Assembly (NCBI GenBank): GCA_023238725.1
Contig: CM041538.1
Location: 9,608,880 to 9,672,879 of the forward strand
From: Scortum barcoo
Taxonomy: Eukaryota; Chordata; Actinopteri; Centrarchiformes; Terapontidae
Length of the DNA: 64,000 nucleotides
Direction of reading: 5' to 3'
The notes under the pieces were generated by a model, which saw nothing but the letters and a program-made list of their open reading frames with translations, did no database searches and was not told the origin of the DNA. The position numbers were made by a program, and so were the translations under genes. The first letter of the stretch is position 1; the number at the start of each line of letters is the position of its first letter. Shown here piece by piece: positions 39,101 to 50,963 of this stretch.

Positions 39101-40117
39101 AAATATTTATAAGTGACACAAATAAGCCCCGGTAAACCAGATTATATGGTTATTTTCCCAAGGCTGGATTCTATTTATCTGAATTCACAGAAACAAATTC
39201 AATCCTCTTGTTACTGAAAGAAAACACTGTAAAGGTCTCAGGCTCAGTCAAAAAAGTGAAATTTTAAAAAAAATTTAAAACTCAAGCGGTGTACAAATAT
39301 TTTCACAGCACGGTACAAGTATGTACAGTACTGTGTACCTGCTGAGGGACCTGTTGAACCCTGGGTACTGAAAGCTGTTGTACTTGTCCTCCTTTCTGAG
39401 CTGAGCCTGTAGCTTGAACCAGCACCCTCTGTGTGGATACAAGACATAACTCAATTACATAGGTATGCTACAACAATGAGACACACAGACACACACATCA
39501 TTGTAAACAGTCAACACAACAGCGGCAAACATATCAACAAATGCCCCCCCTCTCCGCCCTCCCAAAGACTTGTCAGGTTACAGGCAATGGAGATTTACGG
39601 CACTGACAATTTTCTATAGCATCAGATCATGAGGGGATAAAATGGGTGTGCTAGTCCACTAAGGCAGAAGCTGGTAAACAGATACAAGACATATTTGCTG
39701 GCAGAGTGGACCAGTGGCAGCTTCAGCAGCTGTCAAGTTACACATTGGAACCACAATAAAAAAAACATTTTTATTTATTGCAGGTCTGCATGAAACACAT
39801 GAGAGATTCTGTTGTCAAGATCTTGTGCTGTTTCTTTTCAGACCCCAGGCATAAGCACTAATACAGCTAGGAGCTGGTTAGGTTTCCCAAATAACTACTC
39901 TTTTATACTTCACATTTGGAAGGAAACAGGACGGAACAGTTAAGTCATTACAGACTTTCCCCGTTTGTCCCGTCATTACAGTAGCAGCAGGGTGGAGGCG
40001 GTGCCCTACCTGCTGGGAGGCTGGGACAGGTTGTACCACAGGGGCCTGAGCTGATGATGACGTCCGCAGCGCTGCCACGCTGGTCGTGGTGTCTGACCCT
40101 CCCTCTGAGCTCTGCAT
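27304..40117 (-). CDS. rfx2: Regulatory factor X 2, winged-helix transcription factor (17 coding exons, frame broken in the DBD exon)
   Basis: RFX factors bind X-box motifs as dimers and switch on ciliary genes; RFX2 is best known in ciliogenesis and spermiogenesis. Coding exons from 5' to 3' (minus strand): 40010-40117, 39339-39428, 37767-37849, 37190-37460, 35883-35957, 34691-34883, 34372-34491, 33169-33290, 32699-32817, 29748-29860, 29400-29551, 29146-29243, 28795-28944, 28446-28654, 28161-28314, 28030-28072, 27304-27425. Apart from an 11-bp tandem duplication in exon 34691-34883, all phases agree and would give about 736 residues (human RFX2, about 723). RFX2 rather than RFX1/RFX3 is chosen from the start MQSSEGGSD, from MNLQFHYIEKLW, from RSCDHILYQALVE with VLRPVPS, and from the short C-terminal tail ending KRERIEMSHPLQEM. 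Start codon: the only ATG in an exon whose acceptor is directly 5' (40119-40120). Confidence 0.93.
27668..27865. repeat. Dispersed repeat, copy A (rfx2 last intron)
   Basis: It shares an ordered series of words with 32210-32435: gtgagtattt, a 'ggaacatgtca/ggatcatgtca' word, 'gtgtggctc', 'tgatgtg', 'tggcacaga', 'aataagat' and 'agacgatattt'. The two copies are in the same orientation and moderately diverged. This is an interspersed element of unknown class, also familiar from other fish introns. Confidence 0.55.
28161..33290 (-). CDS. rfx2: rfx2 conserved B/C/dimerization-region exons
   Basis: Exons 33169-33290 (FKPLQKVDGMSDS, STPEQSVAAQSQHHQQYI), 32699-32817 (PFPSPDLGTQPLPERINMND, LQTLYRDHCE), 29748-29860 (ATLDVVMNLQFHYIEKLW), 29400-29551 (LVALCKYEPIRLWM, ALVEILIPDV), 29146-29243 (TLTQAIRNFAKSLEGWLT), 28795-28944 (FAQTLRRYTSLNHLAQAARA, QINQMLSDLNRVDFANVQ), 28446-28654 (EQASWVCQCDESVVQRLEQ, FPKAARQFLLKWSFY) and 28161-28314 (MVIRDLTLRSAASFGSFHLI, RLLYDEYMFYLVEHR, GETPIAVMGE). 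These carry the B, C and dimerization domains shared by RFX1-4. No internal stops or phase conflicts were found. Confidence 0.92.
29874..29989. repeat. 115-bp purine-rich (GGA/GAGA) tract
   Basis: Nearly pure purine on the + strand. It begins 14 bp from the acceptor of the rfx2 exon 29748-29860, so on the transcribed strand it is an exceptionally long polypyrimidine tract just upstream of that 3' splice site. It could be unstable or triplex-forming. Confidence 0.8.
30751..30789. promoter_or_regulatory. Tandem perfect RFX X-box palindromes in an rfx2 intron
   Basis: GTTGCCGTGGCAAC at 30751-30764 and GTTGCCCCGGGCAAC at 30775-30789 both fit the full X-box form GTTGCC-N(0-3)-GGCAAC with perfect half-sites. 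The gap between the sites is 10 bp. They lie in the intron between exons 29748-29860 and 32699-32817 and are predicted binding sites for RFX dimers, including Rfx2 itself. Confidence 0.65.
32210..32435. repeat. Dispersed repeat, copy B (rfx2 intron)
   Basis: The partner of copy A at 27668-27865, with the same word order and orientation: tagtgagtatttagcagcaa, aggaacatgtcacac, gtgtggctccctgatgtgat, atggcacagaaaaataagat and aaagacgatattttt. No ORF or terminal inverted repeats were seen. Confidence 0.55.
33627..33657. repeat. (CA)n microsatellite, ~15 units
   Basis: A perfect CA run in an rfx2 intron. Similar runs elsewhere: 4889-4909 (TG), 57125-57150 (GT), 36098-36113 (CA). Confidence 0.9.
34372..34883 (-). 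CDS. rfx2: rfx2 DNA-binding (winged-helix) exons, with a frameshifting 11-bp duplication
   Basis: Two exons. The first (34691-34883) opens LQWLLDNYETAEGVSLPR and should continue through CQEQKLDPVNAASFGKL to MGLRTRRLGT. The second (34372-34491) supplies RGNSKYHYYGIRVKP and then LNRLQEDTQYMAMRQQP. Together they form the RFX winged helix that contacts the X-box. Exon 34691-34883 is 193 nt where 182 nt is needed for phase, because gtggttataca is repeated in tandem at 34801-34811 and 34812-34822. Read literally, the frame is lost at LYNH and hits a stop at about 34713, removing most of the DBD and all dimerization regions. Everything after the duplication is perfectly conserved, so a recent allele or a sequence error is likelier than an old pseudogene. 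Confidence 0.9.
35883..40117 (-). CDS. rfx2: rfx2 N-terminal activation-region exons
   Basis: Exons 40010-40117 (MQSSEGGSDTTTSV..., ends PVPASQQ), 39339-39428 (RVLVQATGSAQKGG..., ends RVQQVPQQ), 37767-37849 (VQQVQHVYPSQVQYV, YTNGT), 37190-37460 (YSYNPEAQLYGQ, VVSSASGG, MVGITMDVG, YLIHGGSMEG) and 35883-35957 (LEMAIENLQKSEG, SSLLNSH). The region is rich in Gln, Val and Ser, as in RFX1-3, where it is a transactivation domain. Exon order, phases (0,0,2,0,0) and local sequence track human RFX2 closely. The ATG exon begins one base before the ATG, so the 5' UTR lies in at least one upstream noncoding exon. Confidence 0.9.
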
Positions 40118-40118
40118 G

Positions 40119-43100
40119 CTGGGGAGAGGAAAAGAAGGACAGTGGAGAAAACCCATGAGTGTTTATACTAGAGTGAAGAAATATTCTTACGGGTAACACT
40201 GAGGCGTGAAAGAAAGGAGTAAGAGCATTTCAAGTCTGTACACCTGGGCATGCACACTGAATAAATGCTCTTCCACCCCTCCTCTTCTCTTTTGGAGCTC
40301 TTTTTGGGGTATTCTTTATGCCCCAGGGGGTTTCTGGCTTTGCCCAGTCAAGCTGAGTCAGTGAAGCTCTCAGGGCCCCAGAGGCTGTCCACCTTTGGCC
40401 TTTATCAATGGCAAAATACACAGCCCGACAGTATTACATAGACACTCCTAGTCCTGCTGGCAGATCAGACCCAGGTGGAAAAGTTACATTACGGGAGTTC
40501 AGATTACCAAGAGGACTGAAATGCTTCCTGAGGACCAAACCCACTCGGCTTTCCACTAGGTGACAATGTGCACAGCATAGCAAAGGGGAGCTAAAAATGG
40601 AGTGACACAAAGGCTCTCTTTTTCAAAAAAGGACAGAAAGGGAAAGAACGGGAGTAAGGCAGGGAGAGGAGAAGAATGGAACTGCAAGGGGGAGTAAGAA
40701 GATGAAAAAACAACTTCCACACTCTCAAAAAAAAAAAAAGAAAAGAAAAAATGAAAAAATGAAGGGGAAAAAAAGATGAAAATGGCAGTGGGGCTCCAGC
40801 CCCTGCCAGGGTCCTGATGATATCCAGCGTTTGTTTCGAACGGGAGCCGTTCTCCGAGGGCTCCAATAATCCAGCTGATATGAGGAAATTCCTCAATGCT
40901 TTGTAAACGTTTGTTGGTTGCTATGGTGAGGAATCCATGACGACCACCCCCAACTCAACCCCTCTCCTCCCCTCCATGTTCACTCCCCCACCCCCTCTAC
41001 ACTCCCCTCTCCCTCCTCGCCTTTATAAAGCTCTTGCACGGGAACTTTCGAGTGCGACTGCAAAGAGAAGAGGGGGAGGCAGATTAGAATAAGGGAGAGG
41101 GAGATACGGCACAGCTGGGGGGTGGGCTGAATTGATGAGCGGTCTTTGGTTTGAGGCAGAAATCCAGGAGCACCAGGAAAAGTCAGTCAGTGGACAAGAG
41201 AATGGCATTCATCATCAGGAGCATTGCGGTAAAGGCCCGCAAGACATAACCTGCTCTAGATATGCTGTGATTACTTATACGACACGACTTGCACTACAAA
41301 TGTTATTTTAATTTAGTGGAGGAGATCTGACGAACTCTAAGGCTGCAGTGATCTGGAGGCTGAGCCATTAGATACAAGCAACAGGTGCAACCACACTTGT
41401 ATTTTAGCTTTCTGAAGACCCAGCCTAAACTTTTTGGAGAAGCTGCATCATTAAACCTGTTGTACTTAGATCAGATTCAATATCTTCCTTCCAATATCTG
41501 TTAAACCAATTGGTCTAAATGCGTCTTAAATACTCATCAATAAATGAAAAAGACTGCCACATACGATGTGATAAAACTGAACTAAATCTACCAAGTGACT
41601 GAGAGAGCAGAGGGGGGAAAATGGGCAAAATGAGTCAGAAACGACAAAACCCCACCAGCGATGTAAGAGGAAATAAATATAACCAAACCATAGTTCCAAC
41701 AAAAATGTTGCACGCACACAAAAGTCACATCCTCATTTGTGGAACATTTCCAGAGTTAAAGACTTAGATGGTACTGTTCAGGGTAACACCACTCATTTAT
41801 ACAACCACCTAAAACGTTGCCACTAAATACAACATGATGAAGCCATCACAGACACTACCACAAAATCCCTACCACCCATAATCAAAATTCCTACAGGCTA
41901 AAGGAGATTTCAGCAACATTTTTATTAAAAATGGCATTAAATCTCCACTTTGGACTCGAAAATTATGATTCTCATTTTACCCAGAAATGTGCATGGTAAT
42001 TTTTGACGTTGCTCAAGATTTTTTTCAAGGCTGCCTCACACTGCACGTTGGCTCAGAGGAGAAGCAAGTGTGGCACTTTCACTTTTTATTTTTGTGTTGA
42101 TTGTTAATTATAGCATCAGGCACAGTTTTTCTAATAGAGCATGCTCTGACTCCACTGTTTAAAATATTCTCAACACGTGTGGCAAAGTACGCGTCCCAGC
42201 CAAGCAGGTAAAGTGTCTTCACGGTGAGCTTTGTTTGTGAGACACATTGCTGGAAAGTTGACTGACTCAAATGTTTAACTGTGTTACATTTTAGATATCT
42301 ACAGTAACATTGGGGGAATATTTAGGGTTAGGGGGCACTGCTGGATGCTATAATAAAATAAAATAAAAACAGAGTGTACCTTTAAGATAGAAAAACAACA
42401 GAATTGGGTGTGCCACCACTGGCATTTTCCATGTGTAGAGATCTTGCTACAGGCTAAGACACTGCCCTGTCTTCATGACTAATAGAGTGGAGGAGGTCTA
42501 TGTTGAAATTCCTGATATGTGTCAATCTTCAGACACTCACGCAGTCCTAAGCACCATGTGCAGTCTACCCTGAGGAACAATCTGAGTCCATCTTCAATGT
42601 ATTTGTTAGCACAATTAGCACATGCATGTCAAGGCTCTCATATTCCATTACAGTTTTTCTTGGCACTTCTTTCTTGTGTCATTTAAGTACCAAAAGACTA
42701 TTATCAGAATGACGCTAACAAGGAGTGAACATTTTAAGAGCAACACTTGTGCATCGTTCTAAAGTAAGGAATTTGTCTATGGAGTGTCACTTGGGTTATA
42801 AATACACTTGCAACAATCCCATCATTTATCTGCAGACTTGTCATTTTGGCCAGAGGAAATGACACAAGTCCAGAAGCCTCTTTATGACATTAATGAGCTG
42901 GTAGTATGACAAAATGGTGGGGGATCAGGAAAGAGAGCACTGACCTGCACGTTTTCATCCATTAAAGCTCAATTAAAACGCAGGCTTTAATAGGTATGGT
43001 GAAGTGTGCCAAATCATTGGGTTGGGGGGCAGGGGGATGAGAAAGGAGAGAGTACAGGCAGAGAGGAGTCTTTCTACTTAGTGTTCAGGGAAGGTTAAAA

Positions 43101-46100
43101 GCCACACAAATTCCCCACAAGCAGCTCTGAAAAGCACAAAGGTAGAGCACAGCAGGCGACATAGCAGACTGCTGCAAAACTGCTACTCTGGAAGGGCTGC
43201 TGTTCAGGGCCAAACCCAAAGACAACTTCACACAGACACACACACACAAGTCTGTTTTCATGTCAGGCCTGCGAGCCTGGTTTCATTCAGGCAAATCCCA
43301 GATGAGCACTTAACAACATTGCAACAACAGCCCCTCCTTTCAAGAGTTACCTGACTTTCAACAGCTATACGGAAACAAGAACAGGCACATTTTAAGAAGC
43401 CCAAAGTCTTGCAAACTGCCATTAATGCTTTAGTCTACAATGTTAACAAGATTTAAACATCTGTCACTGACAGATCTAACTTAAACAGGGCTCAATCAGA
43501 GAAAAACACATACAGATGTTCAATTAAAAGCAGGAGCCCACAGTCTTGGCTCATGTTTGCACTGGCCCACATTGTTTGCAGAGCAACAACGGTTGCTAGT
43601 GGCAACACCGTCCACTCCCGTTTCCAGGAGCCTGTTGCTATGCAACCAACAGAATACTTCCCAAACCAAACAATGCCATCCCCCCACCTGATCCCTCTAT
43701 CTCACGCTAAGTTGAAACTTACAACAATAAATACTATGTAAGCTATTAATTTCAGACACCAGGGGACATGGAGGCTGAGTTATTCCGGCGTTGCAGTTAT
43801 TTAAAAATGTACAGACTTTATGCTGGTTTGGACTTGATTGAAGAGGACGGAATGAAGAGCTCTGTTTTTGTAACTACTTGCTGCTCAGAGGAAAGAGGAA
43901 TGTTTAAGTCATCAGGGAGACAACAGTCTATTCTTCAAGGTTGCTTTACAGTCATGCCACCCAAAAACAACACTTCCAAAAGAGAGTCGACTCTTTCCAA
44001 AGTTCCTCGGGCAGAGGAGATCGTAAAAGAGCTTGAGCAGAGCAATACTTTTTCTAACTCAGACAAACAAAATAGAGAAGAGGCAGACACTTGTTGCCTT
44101 TAAAGGGGCATTTGTTAAGCATTATGCAGATGTGTCCCTCTGTCACAGATATGTACCAAGAGCAGAAACAGGGTTATATTTTTATTGCAAAAAAATCCAT
44201 TGTCATTTGAGGGGTTGAAAAGACATTAGAATTGCTATTCTTTGATTTCATTTAAAAAAAAAAAAAAAACTACGATCACACAGGCACACGCGCTCACACA
44301 AAGGGCGAATTAAGATATGATAAGAGATTTCCACAACAGAGGCTGTTCTTCAAGCCTGTCTCATTAATTCATGGCTAATCCAATCAAAGCAGCTCTTGGG
44401 GTCTGCAGATGGCAGAGTTGAGGGGGAGGGGAGAGAGAGAGAGAGAGCAGATACAGGAGACACTGACCGCTGTCTCTGATCCAAGCGCCCCCCTCCCCTC
44501 TCCAGCTCACCTCCCCACCTCTGGTCATCAGCACAACCTGTCCACTCCGTCACCATGTGTGTGCTGCGGGCCTGACAGCCACAGAGAGAAAGATCAAACC
44601 GGTTGCCATGGAGATTGTGTGTTCGCCCATGCTCTACACTAGCAACTTCCTCCCCAACGCCCCCAACGCCCTACTTCTCCTAACCCGATCCAGATTTCCA
44701 CTGCCCTCCCACCTCCACCCACCCCCTGCCCTCATCCTCAACATTCAATATCCTAAGATGAAGAACAAGGATTTGAAACTGAGCGTTTTCAGAAATGGGG
44801 GAGATGGTGGCAACAGGGAATGTAATCAGACTACGCTCATACATGTGGGCATCTGTCTCTCTTTCATGGGTATCTATCTGATGTGTTCAAAGGCTGCCAT
44901 AGCGTTGACACAAAGGAGGGAATTTCACTTGTGTCACTTGGCCAGCTCGATGAGAAGGTGCAGACCAAGAGAAACTGGGAACAATTAGTTGGGATTCTTT
45001 CTGATCTGTTTTATTTACCTTTTTTTCAGAACATTATTAATGCTCGACACACCCATAAACACATTACAACCGTGCAATAACTTTTCTGATCTTCCCACTT
45101 TCAGTTTTAGGACACTGCATTCATATATCTACTTTGCATGTAAAGAAGAGCTGAATCCCAATTTGAACATCATCACAGCACATAGCATGGGCCCCTCTTA
45201 AAGCTTTTACATCACTGAACATACTCACAAAATCAGAAAGAAGCCAGAGCACACATACAACTGCCAGGGCTGCACAATCCTCTAAATCTGTTAGTTTAAC
45301 AATAGAGAATATTATAAAAGCAGTATTTTTATGAGAAAAAGGAAGGATCCTGGATCTAGATCTACATTAAATACTAATCATTTGCTCAAGTGTGGGCTTT
45401 GTTGTTTTTTTTTTTTTTTTTAAATGAAATCTGTTAACAAGTTAATTGACTATCTAACTATCAGACAAGCGAAACCTCCTTGCCTCAGGTAATGTTGTTG
45501 TCTCTTTGAAAATCTTCACAAAGCGATTGCAGTAAATCAAAACTAATCACCAGTACTGACAACTTGGAGTGGTTAAGTATCCTAACGCTCACATCGAGTC
45601 CAGACTTGCATCCCATTAGTGGAAGTACAATGATACTCGCTCCAGATGCAAAAACGTTCACACTGATGTTTAAAAAAAAAAAAAAAAGTGCTTTCACTTG
45701 CTCTCTTAAAGCAGGTATGTTTCCAACCTCTGGAGTTTTATTTCCCAGGGAACCACATTCTGCAAAGATGACCTCAGCTGCTGGCAGCGCGCTGCCTCGA
45801 TCTTGACCGATGAACCCAAGATAAGCGCTCTGGAGGAGTCTGCTTTCTTGGCAAGCGTTCACTCCGCACAGATATGACACTGAGGATTATCATACTGTAT
45901 GTACAGTATACTTGCACGGGCACTACTTGACGACAACAACAGTGAGTCATCAGTTAATGCTTGAAATTTGAGACAGATCCAAGCGTCTGTTGTTCATGCA
46001 GTGAATAGTATGCCAGGCTGAATACTTGCCATCAGACTCAGATTTAAGTATTTAATACCTGCAAAAGACACAGGATAGTAAACATTCACATTCATTCTGC

Positions 46101-49100
46101 ATTTGACAGTACGTACCAGAATAGCAGTCAAAGTTAAATGTTGGATTGCAGACAGTCAAAACTTAAGTTAAACTAGCATGCAACCTTTCACACGGAAGGT
46201 TGAAAGGTTGCATGGAAACTGAACTGAAGGTCTGGATTTTGAATCATCTTCTCTGCAGCCAGATCCGGTGATATGCTTTAGATATTAGAAAATTGAGTTA
46301 CACACTATCAGCAGCATTCGCACACTAATTTAGCAAATCCTACTCAGTGTCATTTCCACATCATTAACCACTAAAATTGCTTAAGGATTTGAAAAGCGTT
46401 CTTGCATGGCAATTTGCATCAAGAAAGCAATCACAGAACAAGTACAGCAAAAGGTGGTGACAGGATACGGTCGACATCCTGTGCACTGGTCTACATGTCA
46501 GTGCCTCGTCTAGTTGTTATTTATTTCTTTGTCTTCCATTTTGTTTTGATGAGGATCCAGATTTTGTCAGTTGCAACACTTCATCACCAGACCTACCACC
46601 TTCCCTACAATATTCAATACTCTGTCAGACAACACAAAAGTTGTCAGTTCTAACATGAAAAATAATTAGAATAAAATTCTATACATATACAGTACATATA
46701 TTACAAATATTTTAAATGACCCCCCCCCCCAATATTGAACATTGCAACATTAACCTTTGTCCTCCTTTGAAGCTAATGAGTGGGAAAAGAGGGTTCTTAA
46801 AGATTAGGAATAACATCTGAGGGCTGCACTAAATAAGGACACCCACCATTGAGCTGAAACAGGGCTGTTTCCACCTGTGACAATGGCGTCCTCTGCCATT
46901 GTTCCCCACCAAATCTCCCAATTAAAGAGCTTCTGAAAAGCTGCACTGAAGACCCAGCTATTTCACTCTAAAAATACTGTCTGGGTCTCCAAATCTGGTC
47001 AAATCTCTCCCCCATAAAGGCCTAGTCTTGGTTCTGGTAATTACTTTGTAGAAGGTTTACACTGACAGAAGTTCTTTTTTAAGCCAAATAAACATCTCTT
47101 AACAAACTGGCCTGAAACTCTGCAAAAGAAAGGAAAAGTGAGGAGAGGATGGTGGTGCGGTGGGGTGGGGGGGTTGCTACTATCCCTGCCTGAAAGAGAG
47201 AGGGAGGGGGGTGGTCGGTCATTGTAATGCAAATGTCACTGCCTTGTCTGCTGTTTGTGGCAGGAAATTTAATTAGCAGTTGTGTAGCTGTGATACAAAC
47301 AGGTGGAATGCTAAGAATGCTCCTGATGACACACACACACACACACAGAGAAGAGGCAGACTTAAAAACATTTCATTTCGCCACGAGTTTCAACTTGTTA
47401 CCGCGCGAAGAGCCAATCAGTAGCAACTTTTTTTTTTTGGGCGTATGACAAAATTTGTTTCTTTGTATACTAGCAGCGTAAGCCTGCGACGATATCCAAA
47501 ATCTATCTGGAAGCCGTGATGTAAGAGTCATGAGGACCACTATTTTCCTTTTTAACAGATTCTTATAAAACAGGAACGGCACATCACTTTAAATGAAAAG
47601 CCTTCACATATAAATGAATTAAGAGGATTATTTAACTGAAACATTTCATGTGTACAAATGGCACTATTATTTTCCACTTAACAAGCCCCACAAGGCATTC
47701 TCCTCTCAGTTCTTTTGCTCTGCTCTGTGATTTCCTGACATGCCTTTGACTGGAGTTATGGGATAACCCATTAAAACCGTGTTAACATCAGACGACAAAA
47801 TGTGCAAAAGCCAGCCAGTTCACTTGGCACGGAGGGAGGTGAACGCAGCTCTATACGGATACGATCAACTGTAAACAGCAGCGACAAAACTGATGGCAGC
47901 AGCTAAGTTCATGTCTATATCTGTAGTTGGCTGCTGGATTGAGAGCTGCTCCCCGAGGCAACAGTAGGCCTCATCAAGATAAGCTAAATACAGCATGAGC
48001 AAACACACATACACACAGCACACTCATGTATGTGCACACACACTCTCTCTCTCTCGCACACACACACACACACAACATGTGACCAAAAGCTGTGTCAGGT
48101 CACCCGCCGCCCAAGACCACTGCAGCTGTCCTATTGATAGCTGAACTGTACTACACACATGGGTCCATTAAACACTCAAAATGGCACATGGGTAACAGTG
48201 GACACAATCATGCAGGCAAGTCCAGAGATGGGTCAAAAGAAGGCTAGACTAGGAGAGGGGAGGCCTTAAGAAGGAGCATATTTGTCTTTTTTGTGAATCA
48301 CAGGCCAGAGTGGCACTCGTTGCTGAAATGGACCAAAGCAGGGACTATGATCGCAGGCTGGGCCATTAAAGGAGAGCTTGGTCAGTGAAATCCGGGATAA
48401 AGATAAATAAAACTATTTTCTCCCCTTTCAAACTGACATTCTCATTAATAATCTTATCTGCTTTACAAGCCAATAAGACATTTCTAAGAAACCCTCCAGC
48501 CACCAGCTGCTTTCCGCTTTGTTTGATTCTCCTCTATGAGCACTATTTCACTCTGACCTGCCTCTGCAAGCCAAAGCTATGCACTCTTACCACAAAGAGG
48601 GAGATGAAAATAACCTGATTAAAAACACTGACTTTTAAAAGAATAACATTTCGCCCCCTGGCCCCCTCCGTTCCCTTTCTTTCCATGACTTGGGTGTATT
48701 TGTATATCAAGTTGCCATGTAAACATAACAGTGTCACGCTCAAATTGGAGGGGGTGGAGGGGCTGATGGGGCGGGGGGGTCACACACAAGAGTTTTAGCG
48801 CAGTCATCTTTTTATTTTCTTTGTAGCTGCGGTGAGTTGTCTGACCAGTCGAAGTTTCTTGCTCTGACACTTCAAACAGAGCTGCAGAGTCCTCTGTTAA
48901 CGCCCTCGCATGTTCTGGCCAAATTGGAATACAATCACAGCGAGAGGGAAGCATTACATTTTAATATATAACACAGCCTTGATATTTATTATGATTAATA
49001 TAAGCACACTCAGACCTGTTTTGACCAAAGAGGAAATAGATGTCAGGCTACATCGGAGATACATCTCCTTTAATTAATCATTCAGCTCTGTTCTTGTATG

Positions 49101-49979
49101 AGATGAATACTTTATGTAAATACACATTTGAAAGTTTATAACTCAATTCATTAGCAGCAAGCACAGAGGGCGTTAATTAGAGAAATTTTCATGCTGCAGA
49201 GATTCCTCCTGATGCCTCAATGGCAAACAATATTACAAATGACCGAGCACCTGACAGCTGTCTCTGAAAAGATAGTTCATTAGAATTAATGTATCTCAGG
49301 GGACAAAAAGAGACAAGACTCCCAAAAGGAGAGGGAAAAAAAGGTATGCAAAAGTGTTGGAAACCTGCCACAACCACACTGTAAACTCATTAAAAGAAGA
49401 ATTTTTTTTTTTTTTTTTGGGGGGTGGGGGTGGGGGTCTAATATCTCTTGGTTTCTATTTATTGCTACAGCACAGATTGATCCGGGCGTTTCAGGCCTTA
49501 ATGTGAGGTCAAACAGCAAACATAATGAGACCTGCCACCTCAACAAAGACACAGTGCCACTTTAACAACAAGGTTATTAGCAAACAAAGTGCTTTTGTGT
49601 CTGTTCAACAGGTATGTTATGAGTAAAACCAGACAGGTAAGTAGACGGTGCTGAATAAGTGTCTGATGAAAAGAGTGAGACATCCACCGATCCACTCAGA
49701 TTTATGTAAACTGGATAAAGTATCTCATGTGACGCCTGGTTTTAAAGCACACAAATAAAATGCCAACTTTTAATACTCTCAGACAAGACTGTAACAAGAG
49801 GAAAGAGCAGGGTGACAGAACCATCGTAGCACCACCTAGCTGCAAACACAGCCATTTATTCAAGCTATTTCTGAATTGTTAAAAAAACAACACTTTGCGA
49901 AGTGTCAACTTTGGTCCAGTTGGACGGCAAACGATGCACAAAGTGATAAACAGAGGTCAGCTCCTCTTGACAGTTTCAC
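40119..49979 (-). other. rfx2 first intron (~10 kb)
   Basis: Separates the ATG exon from the presumed promoter. It contains X-box-like sites (40917, 43592, 43634, 44602), A/T-runs, (CA)n at 47329-47347 and 48057-48073, and a C-run at 46720-46730. A 336-bp open stretch at 43768-44103 (+) has no recognisable homology. No gene is supported inside it. Confidence 0.55.
43574..43646. promoter_or_regulatory. Cluster of X-box-like palindromes in rfx2 intron 1
   Basis: GTTGCTAGTGGCAAC at 43592-43606 has one perfect half-site and one half-site with a single change. GTTGCTATGCAAC at 43634-43646 is a perfect palindrome with shortened half-sites. Two weaker single half-sites lie nearby: GTTGCCATGGAGAT at 44602-44615 and GTTGCTATGGTGAG at 40917-40930. 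Confidence 0.4.
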
Positions 49980-50560
49980 CCCTGAGATGGAGACCAAGTG
50001 CAGGCACCGTGGTTTGTTAGCGTGTTAGCGACGTGTGTCGTATTAAGAAGTTCACGCATGTCCGTGCTCGACTTTAATTCGTTATTTTTTTAAAAAAGAG
50101 GCGGTTTGTGAGTTAGGAAAATAAAACACAAAATGGTCACGCTGAAATGAAAGTTGTCCCCCCGCTGAGTTCACGCTCGCCTGCAGCGGACCGGCGACGT
50201 GCTAACGCTAACTAGCCTCGTTTGTGCCCCCCTCCTCCACCTGCTTGGACACGGTTGCGAGAGGACACAAGCCGAGAGCTAACTAAGTTTGTCCTGAGCA
50301 GAAACAAGCACAGAGCCGCTGCTGACCGCCCCGCACACCGCTGAGCTCACGGAGGAGCCCGCACACACGCCTCTGCCGCCGCTTGTTAGCATTATTAGCT
50401 CCGCTGGTAGCCCTGGTAGCCCCACCACCCCATCCCATCCATCTATCTGTCCATCTATCCATCCTGTTGGGATCGAGGTGCGTTCGCGTCTCGACACACA
50501 CTTTACATCGTAGCAACAAGTGCAAAGTGATGCTGAATCAACTCGGAGCTGGAGTAACGT
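49980..50560 (-). promoter_or_regulatory. rfx2: Probable rfx2 promoter / CpG-rich 5' region
   Basis: This segment is clearly richer in G+C and CpG than its surroundings (for example cgctcgcctgcagcggaccg, 50173-50192). It lies upstream of the rfx2 ATG exon across a roughly 10-kb intron. It carries several TTAGC/GCTAA motifs: 50017-50029, 50201-50216, 50276-50284 and 50384-50400. The ATG exon has only one untranslated base, so a noncoding first exon must exist and this is the best place for it. The exact transcription start and donor are not identifiable by eye. Confidence 0.5.
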
Positions 50561-50926
50561 TGACGCTGCGTGGAAGCATAGAGTAAGCGAAAATAAGAGT
50601 GTGAAATACGTGTTTATCTATCTCTCTCTCTCTCTCTCCCTCCCTCGCTCTGTTTTTGCCCGAGCTGGCTTTAGTGTGAAAGAAAGCAGCAATAGGTGGA
50701 AGTCAGTTTGATGAAAGCCGCTCTCAACTTGGGGCGGATGCCACAAAGAAGGGAAAGTTATGTTGTGGAAAATAACCCAGCGCCGCGGTCCCCAGCATTT
50801 TCTTTCTCACATTTTAAGCTCAAGACAGAATCTAAACTCTATAAGAAATATAGTCACCTTTGCCTTGAGAAAAGTTCTGCCCTGGCTCTCTTTCCCCTCT
50901 CTCCCACTTCGCTCCGTGACTTCCAG

Positions 50927-50963
50927 ATGCTGCTGCTGCTGTTGCTGAGTGTTGCGCCCGTTG
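50927..50963 (+). other. Candidate short leader exon (signal-peptide-like)
   Basis: A pyrimidine-rich acceptor (gacttccag) precedes ATG at 50927, then CTG-rich codons giving MLLLLLLSVAPV. A strong donor G|GTAAGT follows at 50963/50964. The phase would fit exon 61649-61784 of the acsbg2-like gene, with no stop before its ATG. It could also be chance, from a CTG microsatellite. Confidence 0.2.

Larger units (their letters stand above)
33291..39338 (-). other. rfx2 mid-gene introns
   Basis: Introns 33291-34371, 34492-34690, 34884-35882, 35958-37189, 37461-37766 and 37850-39338. They contain (CA)n at 33627-33657, an A-run plus (CA)n at 36078-36113 and AT-rich sequence near 38060-38340. I saw no further exons or genes. 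Confidence 0.6.

Noticed and set aside
43768..44103. 111-codon open frame in rfx2 intron 1
   Set aside because: It has protein-like composition and faint similarity to hAT/BED-type transposon sequence, but no motif, splice context or start context good enough to call a gene.
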